Below, in pieces: positions 45,878 through 55,016 of a stretch of 64,000 nt of DNA. Each line of letters starts with the position of its first letter. Position 1 is the first letter of the stretch. The DNA is from Marinomonas shanghaiensis (GTDB lineage: Bacteria; Pseudomonadota; Gammaproteobacteria; Pseudomonadales; Marinomonadaceae). Location: assembly GCF_003259175.1 (NCBI RefSeq), contig NZ_QGOK01000003.1, positions 248,001-312,000 on the forward strand, read 5' to 3'. The position numbers were made by a program, and so were the translations under genes. The notes beneath the pieces were generated by a model. The model did no database searches. It was not told where the DNA came from and saw only the letters and a program-made list of their open reading frames with translations.

Positions 45878-48631
45878 TTAAGTGGACTGATGAAGCATAT
45901 TGCGCAATACATATTGTAATATGCCACCGTGTTTGTAGTACTCCCATTCTTTCGGCGTATCAATACGCAGATCGACACGGGTACGCAGCGTTTCTCCATC
46001 GCTTTTGGTTGCCACCAGCGTGACGTCAGTGACGCTGTCCTGCAAGCCATCGATAGAAAATATTTCTTGTCCGGTTAATCCTAATGACTCATGGCTTTCC
46101 CCTTCTTTAAATTGCAATGGCAAGATGCCCATTCCGATCAAATTGGAGCGGTGAATACGCTCATAACTCTGAGCTATAACGGCTTTGACGCCTAGTAGTA
46201 AAGAGCCTTTCGCGGCCCAGTCGCGGGATGAGCCTGTTCCATATTCTTTGCCAGCCAAAATGATCAGTGGGGTGTGCTGCTTTTGATAGGCCATGGCAGC
46301 ATCATATATACTGGCTAAATTATCATCGGGCTGGGTACGTGTTACGCCGCCTTCTGTGCTGGGGGCGAGTAGATTTCTCAAACGTATGTTGGCAAAGGTA
46401 CCTCGAACCATGACATCGTGATTACCACGACGTGATCCATAAGAGTTAAATTGCGATTTTTCAACACCATGCTCCTGTAAGTATAAGCCTGCAGGTGAAT
46501 CTGTTTTAATCGCCCCCGCCGGAGAAATGTGATCGGTCGTGACAGAGTCGCCAAGTTTCGCCAAGCAACGGGCGCCTTTTATATTAGGTATGCCGGGAGG
46601 CTCGACCGTCATGCCATCAAAGAAGGGGGCTTTTTTTATATAGGTAGAAGCCTCATTCCAATCGTATAGTTTGCCATCGGGTACTTGAATCTGTTGCCAA
46701 CGATGGTCACCTTGATAGACATTGGCATAGTTTTTTTCAAACAGGCTTTTGGTGACGGTGTCTTTCACCAAATCGCTGACCTCTTTCACGCTTGGCCAAA
46801 TATCTTTTAGATAAATATTATTGCCCTGTTTGTCTTGCGTTAGCGGTTCTCTATAAACATCAATATCCGTGCGCCCTGCAATAGCGTAAGCGACAACCAG
46901 GGGTGGCGAAGCCAACAGGTTCATTTTTACATCTTGATGAATGCGGCCTTCAAAGTTGCGATTACCTGATAAAATGGAGCTCACAATGAGTTGATGCTTC
47001 TGAATGGCCTCGGATATTTCATTGGCTAATGGACCCGAGTTACCAATGCAGGTCGTGCAGCCATAGCCCACTAGATTAAACCCCAGATAGTCTAAATCCT
47101 CTAAGACTCCCGCTTTTTCTAAATAGTCTGTGACGACTTTAGAACCCGGTGCTAGAGAGGTTTTCACCCAAGGTTTGACATTAATGCCGAGTTGTTTGGC
47201 TTTTTTTGCGACCAAACCTGCGGCGAGAATCACACTTGGATTAGACGTATTGGTACAACTTGTGATTGCGGCAATCACACAAGCACCGTCATTGAGTTCA
47301 AACGCTTGTCCTTGCGATGTCACATTGGCCGCTCCCATAAACTGCGCTTCGTTTACCGGCTCATTGGCATCCTTGGCTGGGCCTTCGCTTTCAATAAGAC
47401 TTTGCTGGTGATCGTTTTTTTCTCGGCGTTCAATGCGTTCATTTTGAAACGTTTTTAAGTGCTTGCGTAACACGTCGCCAGCTTGGTCAAGGGGGATTCG
47501 ATCTTGTGGCCGTTTTGGGCCTGCTAGGCTAGGCACCACATCGCCTAATTTTAATTCAAGATAATCGGAATAATCTGCCTCATCACCATTGTGGCGCCAT
47601 AAGCCCTGATGTTTGGCATAGGCTTCTATTAAGTGAAGCTGTGCTTCGTCGCGATTGGTTAAGCGCAAGTAGTTGATAGTTTCGTCATCAATAGGAAAAA
47701 TACCGCAGGTAGCGCCGTATTCAGGGGCCATGTTGGCAATGGTGGCTCTGTCAGCAAGCGGCAATTCGGCAAGGCCATCACCATAAAATTCAACAAACTT
47801 ACCGACAACGCCGTGTTTTCGCAGCATTTCCGTTACGGTAAGCACCAGATCGGTTGCGGTTGTGCCTTCTGGTAATCGGCCACTTAATTTTACCCCGACA
47901 ACGTGCGGTATAAGCAAACTAATAGGTTGCCCTAACATAACGGCTTCGGCTTCAATGCCACCGACGCCCCAGCCTAGGACGCCTAAACCATTAATCATGG
48001 TCGTGTGAGAATCTGTGCCCACTAGCGTGTCTGGATAAGCCGATTTTTCGCCGTTACTGTCTTTATGAAACACAACACGTGCTAAATATTCTAAGTTTAC
48101 TTGGTGCACAATACCGGTTGCTGGAGGGACTACTTCTAAATTATCAAACGCAGTTTGTCCCCAGCGCAAAAATTCGTAACGCTCCTTGTTGCGGTCGTAT
48201 TCTAGTTTAGCGTTTAAATCAAATGCCCCATCATTGCCATAACCGTCTACTTGTACTGAATGGTCGATGACCAGTTCAACGGGAGAGAGAGGGTTTATTT
48301 TCGCCGGATCACCACCGAGTATTTCCATGGCATCACGCATGGCCGCTAAATCCACAATGGCGGGCACCCCCGTAAAGTCTTGCATAACAACACGAGCTGG
48401 CGTGAAGGCGACTTCTTTGCTGGGTTTTGCCTGTGGATTCCAATCAAGTAAGGCTTGAATGTCTTCGGCTTTGACACTGATGCTGTCTTCATGACGCAGC
48501 AAGTTTTCTAATAAGATTTTCAATGAAAAAGGCAGTCGTTTTGCCTTGCTGCCAAGTTCCTGTAAGGAATGGATATGAAACGCTTCGCCATTTACAGTGA
48601 GTTGTTGCTGAGTGTTAAAACTATTATTCAT
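45878..48631 (-). CDS. acnA: Aconitate hydratase A
   Basis: Aconitase turns citrate to isocitrate in the TCA cycle. The 917 residues are of AcnA/IRP type, with DFTGVPAIVDLAAMRDAM and PVELVIDHSVQVDGYG near the N-terminus. The [4Fe-4S] ligands lie in ITSCTNTSNP and GYGCTTCIGNSGPL; SYGSRRGNHDVMVRGTFANIRL and AGKEYGTGSSRDWAAKG hold the substrate-binding residues. It is transcribed alone, with a 225-base upstream region without other genes and a hairpin after it. Confidence 0.97.
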   Translation of the reverse strand: MNNSFNTQQQLTVNGEAFHIHSLQELGSKAKRLPFSLKILLENLLRHEDSISVKAEDIQALLDWNPQAKPSKEVAFTPARVVMQDFTGVPAIVDLAAMRDAMEILGGDPAKINPLSPVELVIDHSVQVDGYGNDGAFDLNAKLEYDRNKERYEFLRWGQTAFDNLEVVPPATGIVHQVNLEYLARVVFHKDSNGEKSAYPDTLVGTDSHTTMINGLGVLGWGVGGIEAEAVMLGQPISLLIPHVVGVKLSGRLPEGTTATDLVLTVTEMLRKHGVVGKFVEFYGDGLAELPLADRATIANMAPEYGATCGIFPIDDETINYLRLTNRDEAQLHLIEAYAKHQGLWRHNGDEADYSDYLELKLGDVVPSLAGPKRPQDRIPLDQAGDVLRKHLKTFQNERIERREKNDHQQSLIESEGPAKDANEPVNEAQFMGAANVTSQGQAFELNDGACVIAAITSCTNTSNPSVILAAGLVAKKAKQLGINVKPWVKTSLAPGSKVVTDYLEKAGVLEDLDYLGFNLVGYGCTTCIGNSGPLANEISEAIQKHQLIVSSILSGNRNFEGRIHQDVKMNLLASPPLVVAYAIAGRTDIDVYREPLTQDKQGNNIYLKDIWPSVKEVSDLVKDTVTKSLFEKNYANVYQGDHRWQQIQVPDGKLYDWNEASTYIKKAPFFDGMTVEPPGIPNIKGARCLAKLGDSVTTDHISPAGAIKTDSPAGLYLQEHGVEKSQFNSYGSRRGNHDVMVRGTFANIRLRNLLAPSTEGGVTRTQPDDNLASIYDAAMAYQKQHTPLIILAGKEYGTGSSRDWAAKGSLLLGVKAVIAQSYERIHRSNLIGMGILPLQFKEGESHESLGLTGQEIFSIDGLQDSVTDVTLVATKSDGETLRTRVDLRIDTPKEWEYYKHGGILQYVLRNMLHQST

Positions 48632-48856
48632 AGTGTCCTCCTACTGTATTGGTCAGGATGGTTAAGACCTCTGCAAAAAAATAAGTATAGATTATCTTAA
48701 CCTGCATAGAAGGAGGTGAGACATAAGGAAGCGGTCAAATCAAATTGGCTGGACGTTATTTCCTTATTTTAGAAGGGGTTACCAAGCGGTTGATGCAAAT
48801 ATTTTGAACGACAATGAAGAGATATGCCGAAATATCTCCTCATCATACTTTTAAGA

Positions 48857-49717
48857 TTACTTTATTACTTTGTAAACCGCGGCAATGTCTTCCTCTGCAA
48901 AGCCAGCTTTTAGCGCCTGTTTAAAGGCTTCATTGGCAATCGCGGCGGTTGGGAGAGGTTGCTCAAGCTGGTCTCCAAGCGCGATGGCAAGTCGTAGGTC
49001 TTTTTGCATGTGTTTGAGTGGAAAGCTGGTGGTGTAGTTTTCATTTAATAGCATTGCGCCTTTGCCTTTAAACATTGGGTTTGCCATCGCGCCTGCATCC
49101 AGAATGTCTAAAATTTGTTGTCCATCTAAGCCCGCTTTTTGTCCTAGTGACATGCCTTCGCTAAAGATGCTTAGCATACCGCCCATCATCATATTCACCA
49201 CGAGCTTCATGTTGGCACCTTGACCAACCTCGCCAAGGTACGGTGACATCTTGCCCATGACGTCGAATGCCGCTTTTGCGTCGTTATAAAGGGATGGGTC
49301 TCCAGCGGCGAGAATAATCAATGTGCCATCTTCCGCGGGTTTTTTTGTCCCTGAAACGGGCGCTTCTAAAAAACGTCCGCCCGCTTGGGTGATTAAGTGG
49401 GCAATGGTTTTCGAGGTGGTATCGTCTACGGTCGACATATCCACATAACCACGGCCAGCACCAATGCCTGCCACAACACCATCTGGGCCTTGGCAAAGGG
49501 CGAGGGCGGCTTCAGGGTCAGATACCATGGCGAAGGTCATATCGCAACTTGCGGCAACGGCTTTAGGGGTCTCGCCTTGGTGTGCGCCTAATGCCACCAA
49601 CTCAGCGCATTTTGCAGAATTGCGATTCCACACGGTGACATCAAATCCCGCTTTTAATAAATTGGCAGCCATGGCTTTGCCCATGATCCCTAAACCCAAA
49701 AAACCAATACGTTTCAT
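48857..49717 (-). CDS. NAD(P)-dependent beta-hydroxyacid dehydrogenase (GLYR / 2-hydroxy-3-oxopropionate reductase type)
   Basis: The 286-residue protein starts KRIGFLGLGIMGKAMAANLLKAGFDVTVWNRN, the Rossmann signature with the Arg/Asn pattern of NADPH users. FLEAPVSGTKKPAEDGTLIILAAGD and the catalytic Lys in ANMKLVVNMMMGG follow. The segment order matches the glyoxylate/succinic-semialdehyde reductase group of this family. The exact substrate is not fixed. It is unlike LtnD of the acid-sugar operon and lies alone. Confidence 0.85.
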   Translation of the reverse strand: MKRIGFLGLGIMGKAMAANLLKAGFDVTVWNRNSAKCAELVALGAHQGETPKAVAASCDMTFAMVSDPEAALALCQGPDGVVAGIGAGRGYVDMSTVDDTTSKTIAHLITQAGGRFLEAPVSGTKKPAEDGTLIILAAGDPSLYNDAKAAFDVMGKMSPYLGEVGQGANMKLVVNMMMGGMLSIFSEGMSLGQKAGLDGQQILDILDAGAMANPMFKGKGAMLLNENYTTSFPLKHMQKDLRLAIALGDQLEQPLPTAAIANEAFKQALKAGFAEEDIAAVYKVIK

Positions 49718-49820
49718 ACATTACTCACTCAATCAGTGTTGTTTTCTAAACATGAATACATGTTAGTCGTTATAGCAGATAAGAATGGTTATATCGTAGC
49801 ACCCGTTTTAACCATGGGGG

Positions 49821-50594
49821 CTAGGACAGTAGCTTCACCACAATAAAGCCAGTGAATAAAGCGATACTCACCGAAAACAGTGAGCCCAGCATCACATATT
49901 CTGTAAATTTTCTATCATGGGCTTCGCGTAAGTCTCCCATGCGGAAAATGGATTTCGCGGCCAGCACGAATCCTACGGCGGTGTATTGGCCGTTTAAAAT
50001 AAAGGTTAATACCAAAATGCGTTCAAGATAGCCTAGGTACTTACCTGCATCCGGTAAGGATTGCACTTTCGTGTTTTGGCTATCATCACCATTCCCATTT
50101 AAATTGGTCGACCATTTGGAAAGAATTTCACCAATAACGATAGAGGCTGGTTTTAACATCACTAAATAAGCGAGAGCGATGAGTAACGCCGCGTTGTAGT
50201 CTATGTTATCAATGAGTGTTCTGATTTGTTCTATCGCAGTATCAAAGAGATAAAACCATAAAAATAGGATGCTGAGGATATGAAGTAGCTGGTCGATGAT
50301 AAACCACAAAAAGCCTTGTCCCACTTTCACTTTTGCATAATCGATTAGGCCATGAATGAGCGCGAATAATAAGCCGATGAAGAGCGAGCCGAGCAAGCTG
50401 GTGGCGGTTGCGAAACTCACAATCGCTAAGACAATGGCACCATGAACCAGACCATGATAATACAAAGCGCGCGAATGGCCTTGGAGGGTGTTTTTGTCTT
50501 TTACCCAAGTATTGGGTTGTAAGAAGAAATCACCAATCACATGCCCCAGTAATAACAAGAGCAACACAGCCAAACCGTCGAACTGAAACATCAC
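49821..50594 (-). CDS. DUF3307 integral membrane protein
   Basis: A 257-residue protein with about six membrane helices. Conserved polar residues sit inside helices: LLGHVIGDFFLQP near the N-terminus, YHGLVHGAIVL, and ALIHGLIDYAKV. The repeated His and Asp hint at a metal site or a transport path, but DUF3307 has no known function. Its ATG overlaps the stop of the SatD gene by 4 bases, so the two are translated together from the promoter upstream of SatD. The tight pairing suggests a joint role. Confidence 0.8.
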   Translation of the reverse strand: MMFQFDGLAVLLLLLLGHVIGDFFLQPNTWVKDKNTLQGHSRALYYHGLVHGAIVLAIVSFATATSLLGSLFIGLLFALIHGLIDYAKVKVGQGFLWFIIDQLLHILSILFLWFYLFDTAIEQIRTLIDNIDYNAALLIALAYLVMLKPASIVIGEILSKWSTNLNGNGDDSQNTKVQSLPDAGKYLGYLERILVLTFILNGQYTAVGFVLAAKSIFRMGDLREAHDRKFTEYVMLGSLFSVSIALFTGFIVVKLLS

Positions 50595-51244
50595 GACTTA
50601 CTCCCTATTAACGAGGTTTCTATGACATTCAAAGTATCCAGTATCAAACTCGCATTGGCGCGTTGCAACCGTGATGCTAATGAACGGCGGTGAATCCCCG
50701 TTTTGGCGGAAAGAGCCTCTTGAGTGAATTCAGGATAAAGAAGGCGAGGGAACAAGACCTCAGCTTGTTTCTCACTGAGCCCCGTCATCATAAAATCGAG
50801 GTGACGAATCAATAAATCACGGCTGGGGTTGGCTTCAACTGTGTCTGGCAAAGACAGCTTAAGGCGTTCTTCATTCATGTCCTTTAAAGCGCGGCCTGAT
50901 AGTTGAAAAGCTTCGCCTTTGGCGGTTTTTCTCAGTTCCGTTTCGATCTGTTGATACTGACCAATACCGATAGACACCCGAGCGTCGGCGTCTTTTACAC
51001 ACCTCATCAGTGTGAGTCTTAATAACAGCGCACAGCGCAGCGCGTGTTTTGGGTCGGGGACAAATACTTGAAACTCATCACCGCGAAACACATCCCCCTG
51101 AGCGCTAAACTCATCTTGGAAAATGCCAATGGTTTGCTCAATCTGCTGTAAACAGGCTTGATGCTCCGCATCCGACAAAGCACTGGAATTCACCATATCA
51201 CCGGTGATCACACCGGCAAGCGCCGCTTTGCTATTCAAACTCAT
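50591..51244 (-). CDS. SatD family protein: nucleotide-cyclase-like domain with C-terminal helix-turn-helix
   Basis: The 217-residue protein is SatD-like by its N-terminus AALAGVITGDMVNSS. Read by eye it follows the class III nucleotide cyclase pattern in order: GDMVNSS (D16), GDVFRGDEFQVF (D56), PKHALRCALLLRL, ARVSIGIGQ and GEAFQLSGRALKDM with R118. The usual Asn before that Arg is Gln114. The C-terminus (~172-195) holds a helix-turn-helix, TQEALSAKTGIHRRSLASRLQRA. I chose ATG 51244, which has GGGAGG 8 bases upstream. Two palindromes cover its promoter, so it probably controls itself. Cyclase activity is not shown. Confidence 0.78.
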   Translation of the reverse strand: MSLNSKAALAGVITGDMVNSSALSDAEHQACLQQIEQTIGIFQDEFSAQGDVFRGDEFQVFVPDPKHALRCALLLRLTLMRCVKDADARVSIGIGQYQQIETELRKTAKGEAFQLSGRALKDMNEERLKLSLPDTVEANPSRDLLIRHLDFMMTGLSEKQAEVLFPRLLYPEFTQEALSAKTGIHRRSLASRLQRANASLILDTLNVIETSLIGSKS

Positions 51245-51302
51245 GCATTTATCCTCCCAGCTCGCCAAGATTAATCGCTAAGTAAAGGCATAATAAAAGC
51301 AC

Positions 51303-51331
51303 AAATTATTGACCAAAGCCAGTTTGGTCAA
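51303..51331 (-). promoter_or_regulatory. SatD promoter
   Basis: On the minus strand TTGACC (51331-51326), a 17-base spacer and TAATTT (51308-51303) form a good sigma-70 promoter. The likely start of transcription is near 51296, about 50 bases before the ATG. Operator 1 fills the -35 box and spacer. Confidence 0.6.
51309..51331. promoter_or_regulatory. Operator 1, perfect palindrome
   Basis: TTGACCAAA-GCCAG-TTTGGTCAA: nine-base arms with no mismatch and a 5-base spacer. It covers the -35 box and spacer of the SatD promoter, so a protein bound here would block RNA polymerase. Confidence 0.75.
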
Positions 51332-51338
51332 TAAATAC

Positions 51339-51359
51339 TGACCAAAATTGGTTTGGTCT
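51339..51359. promoter_or_regulatory. Operator 2, near-perfect palindrome
   Basis: TGACCAAA-ATTGG-TTTGGTCT: the same sequence as operator 1 with one mismatch, 29 bases away centre to centre. It lies upstream of the SatD promoter and just after the stop of the EamA transporter gene. Confidence 0.7.
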
Positions 51360-51372
51360 GTATTTAGTCTAC

Positions 51373-52317
51373 CTACTGAGAGTGTTTTGAGTCGGTCTGC
51401 AAAGTTTTTTTGCGTTCCGACAGCCAGATCCCTGCCAGTACCATGGCCAGAGCAATAGCATGATAAAAGTGGAAGGTTTCGTGCAGCAGTAGCACGGCTA
51501 AAATGGGGGCGAAAATTGGCACAAAATTAATAAATACTCCGGCTCTGGCAGGGCCTATCAATTCCACTCCACGCATAAAAAATACCTGAGAAATCAGAGA
51601 GGGAAAGAACGAAATATACAACACAATCAGCCAACCTTGTGGGGTGGGCCAGTAGGCCGCGCCAGTGGCTATTTCATAGGCTAGAGCGGGCAGCGCCGTG
51701 ATGGCACCAATACAGGACAAAACAGTAAAGAACACCATGGCAGAGACATTTGGTTTACTGCGTAGCGCCAAGGTGTAAATGGCATAGCACACGCAGGCGA
51801 TCAATATATATCCGTCTCCCGGATTAATGGACAGTTCTAGCAGCTTGGTTAGGTGGCCCTGAGTGGCCACCAAAGTCACCCCCACTAAAGTGAGAATAAT
51901 ACCAATGGACTGCAAAAGATGGACCTTTTCTCGATACAAGGACATGGTTCCGAGCAGGACCAATACAGGCACACTGCCTTGAATGATCCCAATATTAATG
52001 GCGGTGGTCTGATGAGCGGCAATATAAAATAGAGAATTAAAACAAGTGAAGCCCAGAGTCGCCATCAGCACCATTTTTAGCAAATGGGGACGCAGCAGGT
52101 GCCATTCCTGACGGACTTGGCGGCCATAAAAGAACCACATCACGCTACTCACAATCAGCCAGCGTAGAGACACCACGGAGAGTGGTGAAACCTGAGCGAT
52201 AGCCAGACGGCCAGCAATGGTATTTCCACCCCAAAACAGAGTGCATAAAATCAGTAATATATAGGCATTGGAGTGAATGCGGGTAGTGAAAAAACTCAAC
52301 AAAGCGGTCATTATCAA
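51373..52317 (-). CDS. EamA/DMT-family transporter
   Basis: A 314-residue protein with ten membrane helices in two EamA repeats: NAYILLILCTLFWGGNTIAGR and GYILIACVCYAIYTLALRSKP begin the halves. FNSLFYIAAHQTTAINIGIIQGSVPVLVLL and the matching GPARAGVFINFVPIFAPILAVLLL end them. DMT proteins export metabolites such as amino acids; the cargo is unknown. It is read in the same direction as SatD/DUF3307, with the two operators between them. Divergent hsdR begins 155 bases away. Confidence 0.88.
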   Translation of the reverse strand: MIMTALLSFFTTRIHSNAYILLILCTLFWGGNTIAGRLAIAQVSPLSVVSLRWLIVSSVMWFFYGRQVRQEWHLLRPHLLKMVLMATLGFTCFNSLFYIAAHQTTAINIGIIQGSVPVLVLLGTMSLYREKVHLLQSIGIILTLVGVTLVATQGHLTKLLELSINPGDGYILIACVCYAIYTLALRSKPNVSAMVFFTVLSCIGAITALPALAYEIATGAAYWPTPQGWLIVLYISFFPSLISQVFFMRGVELIGPARAGVFINFVPIFAPILAVLLLHETFHFYHAIALAMVLAGIWLSERKKTLQTDSKHSQ

Positions 52318-52472
52318 TCCTTAAAATGGTACAGCGGATCCCAATTTATTTTTGCTTATCAGCATACCCATGCTGGTCTAGGGAAGAAAGCAGAAACTGA
52401 TCATTCAATTTTCGGTTAACTGCCCAAATACACTCGGCTTTACACAAAACTTTCGTTATATTAGGAAGTTAA

Positions 52473-54935
52473 ATGGAGTTGCAGCGGATAAATGGCATGG
52501 CCTCAGGCATTAATAAAGCGAAATTAACAGAAACCGACATCATCACGAAATTTATTCTGCCCGCTGTTAAAAGTGCTGGTTGGGACGATCGTACACAGAT
52601 ACGACAAGAGTTCCCTGTTACAGATGGTAAGGTGGTGGTGCGAGGTCAAGTGGCAGCGCGTCAAAAGGCGAGAAGAGCCGATATTGCACTTTTTTATAAA
52701 GACGGTATGCCACTGGCGGTGATAGAAGCCAAGTCCAATCAATATTCTGTTGGTCATGGTATTCAACAATCCTTGGACTATGCCGAACGATTAGGTGTGC
52801 CTTTTGCTTTTGCCAGTAACGGTAATGGCTTTTTATTCCATGATAAAACCAATCCAAACCAAGTTGAAAGCGAGATAGCGCTGGATGATTTCCCTAGTTG
52901 CGAGCAGCTTTGGGAAAAATTTTGTGAATGGAAAGGCTATCGTAACGACCAGCTGCCCTTAGTGACGCAAAGCTACCATAGTGATGGCGAGGGCAAAGCG
53001 CCCCGTTATTACCAGATGCAAGCCATTAACCGATCCATAGAGGCGGTTGCCAAAGGTCAAAATCGCCTGTTATTAGTCATGGCTACAGGAACAGGTAAAA
53101 CCTACACCGCCTTTCAAATTATTTGGCGGTTATGGAAAGCCAAGCAGAAAAAACGCATCTTATTCTTGGCTGACCGTAATGCCTTAATTGATCAAACTTT
53201 TATCAATGACTTTCAGCCGTTTGGTGCGGCCATGACCAAAATCAAAGGCCATAAAATTGACCCTGCTTACGAAATTCACCTTGGTCTGTATCAGGGTATG
53301 ACAGGCACGGAAGAGATACAAAAGGCCTATAAAAATGTCTCCCCTGATTTCTTTGATTTGATTGTGATTGATGAATGCCACCGAGGCAGCGCCGCAGAAG
53401 ACAGTAACTGGCGTGACATTCTCGACCACTTTAGCAGCGCGACACAAATTGGTTTAACTGCCACTCCGAAAGAAACCGAAGACGTATCGAATATCGAATA
53501 TTTTGGCGAGCCGATTTATACCTATTCCCTCAAACAAGGTATCGAAGATGGTTTCCTTGCACCCTATAAAGTGATGCGTGTCGACATTGATGTGGATGTA
53601 CAAGGCTGGCGACCAGAAAAAGGCAAGTTAGATAAAGATGGTTATTTGGTAGATGACCGCATCTACAACCAAAAAGACTTTGACCGCAACCTAATAATCG
53701 ATGAGCGCACCCAGTTGGTGGCACAAACTGTGACCAACTATTTAAAGCGCACCGACCCTATGGCAAAGACCATTATATTTTGTAACAACATCGATCATGC
53801 CGAACGCATGCGCCGAGCTTTGATTAACCTTAATCCTGAACAGGTGGCGAAAAGTGACAAGTATGTGATGCGCATTACCGGGGACGAAAAAGAGGGCAAA
53901 GATCAGCTAAGTTATTTTACTAACCGAAAAGAATCTTATCCCGTGATTGCCACCACCTCGGAACTAATGACCACAGGTGTCGATGCCAAAACCTGTAAAT
54001 TGATCGTGCTCGACCAAGGCATACAGTCTATGACCAAGTTCAAACAAATTATTGGTCGTGGCACTCGTATTGATCAGGAATACAATAAGCTTTGGTTCAC
54101 CATATTAGACTTTAAAAAGGCCACTGAGCTGTTTGCTGATCCGCGCTTTGATGGAGATCCAGAGCAAATTAGAGTCAGTAAGCCAGAAGATTTTGCTGAT
54201 GACGCTCTTCTTGATGAAATGATCCACGATGGTGAAGAGATCGACCTGAGTCAAGATGACAGCATAGACCCAGATAGCATTCAAGAGCCCCAAGGTGACT
54301 ACCAAAACGGTCGTCGTGAAGATTGCCAACTGGATGATGCAGATTGGACTGATGATAAACCACGTAAATTTCATGTGAACGGTGTGCAAGTGAAAGCCCT
54401 CGCAGAGCGGGTACAATATTATGATACCGACGGCAAACTGGTGACCGAATCCTTTAAAGACTACACCCGCAAAACTTTAGCGAAGCGTTTTGCTTCTCTC
54501 GATGAATTTGTCAGAACGTGGCAAGCGGCAGAACGCAAACAAGCCATTATTGATGAGCTGGAAGAGTGCGGAGTGATTTGGGAATTACTCGAACAGGAAG
54601 TCGGAAAAGAATTAGATCCATTCGATATGATTTGCCATATCGTATATGATCAGCCGCCGCTGACCCGCAAAGAGCGCGTCAACCAAGTGAAAAAGCGCGA
54701 CTACTTCACGCGTTATGATGGCGTGGCGCAAGAAGTGCTTAGCCGTCTGCTCGATAAATACGCCGATGTCGGTGTAGCGGAAATCGAAAACATACAAGTA
54801 CTTAAAGTCGCGCCGTTCGACCAGTTCGGGCGTATGCAGGAAATTATTAAAAAAGGCTTCGATGGCAAAAAAGAAACCTATTACGACGCGGTGAAAGCAT
54901 TAGAAGACGAGCTTTATCAAGATCAAAGCGCATAA
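52473..54935 (+). CDS. hsdR: Type I restriction enzyme, R subunit
   Basis: HsdR cuts and translocates DNA when joined to the M2S core. The N-terminal nuclease has [24 protein letters not shown], with the D-x(n)-ExK site. The helicase follows: [18 protein letters not shown] (Walker A), [11 protein letters not shown] (DECH box), GLTATPKE, and [11 protein letters not shown]. The C-terminal assembly region closes the 820 residues. The protein looks complete. The ATG at 52473 follows AGGAAG. A perfect inverted repeat separates it from hsdM. Without a working HsdM the subunit should be silent. Confidence 0.95.
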   Translation: MELQRINGMASGINKAKLTETDIITKFILPAVKSAGWDDRTQIRQEFPVTDGKVVVRGQVAARQKARRADIALFYKDGMPLAVIEAKSNQYSVGHGIQQSLDYAERLGVPFAFASNGNGFLFHDKTNPNQVESEIALDDFPSCEQLWEKFCEWKGYRNDQLPLVTQSYHSDGEGKAPRYYQMQAINRSIEAVAKGQNRLLLVMATGTGKTYTAFQIIWRLWKAKQKKRILFLADRNALIDQTFINDFQPFGAAMTKIKGHKIDPAYEIHLGLYQGMTGTEEIQKAYKNVSPDFFDLIVIDECHRGSAAEDSNWRDILDHFSSATQIGLTATPKETEDVSNIEYFGEPIYTYSLKQGIEDGFLAPYKVMRVDIDVDVQGWRPEKGKLDKDGYLVDDRIYNQKDFDRNLIIDERTQLVAQTVTNYLKRTDPMAKTIIFCNNIDHAERMRRALINLNPEQVAKSDKYVMRITGDEKEGKDQLSYFTNRKESYPVIATTSELMTTGVDAKTCKLIVLDQGIQSMTKFKQIIGRGTRIDQEYNKLWFTILDFKKATELFADPRFDGDPEQIRVSKPEDFADDALLDEMIHDGEEIDLSQDDSIDPDSIQEPQGDYQNGRREDCQLDDADWTDDKPRKFHVNGVQVKALAERVQYYDTDGKLVTESFKDYTRKTLAKRFASLDEFVRTWQAAERKQAIIDELEECGVIWELLEQEVGKELDPFDMICHIVYDQPPLTRKERVNQVKKRDYFTRYDGVAQEVLSRLLDKYADVGVAEIENIQVLKVAPFDQFGRMQEIIKKGFDGKKETYYDAVKALEDELYQDQSA

Positions 54936-54952
54936 CACCAACCCCAATTCAT

Positions 54953-54987
54953 ATGTCACTCAAGCCAGTATTTGGCTTGAGTGACAT
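54953..54987. repeat. Perfect 15-bp inverted repeat between hsdR and hsdM
   Basis: ATGTCACTCAAGCCA (54953-54967) and TGGCTTGAGTGACAT (54973-54987) are exact inverses with a 5-base loop. No T-run follows. As RNA it would be a very stable hairpin between the two genes; as DNA it could be an operator. It ends 29 bases before hsdM. Confidence 0.75.
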
Positions 54988-55016
54988 CATTTCGAACAAA
55001 TGCAATAGAGAAAATT

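Noticed and set aside
48810..48850. GAGATAT/ATATCTC hairpin after the beta-hydroxyacid dehydrogenase gene as a terminator
   Set aside because: The stem is short and AT-rich and no T-run follows on the minus strand.
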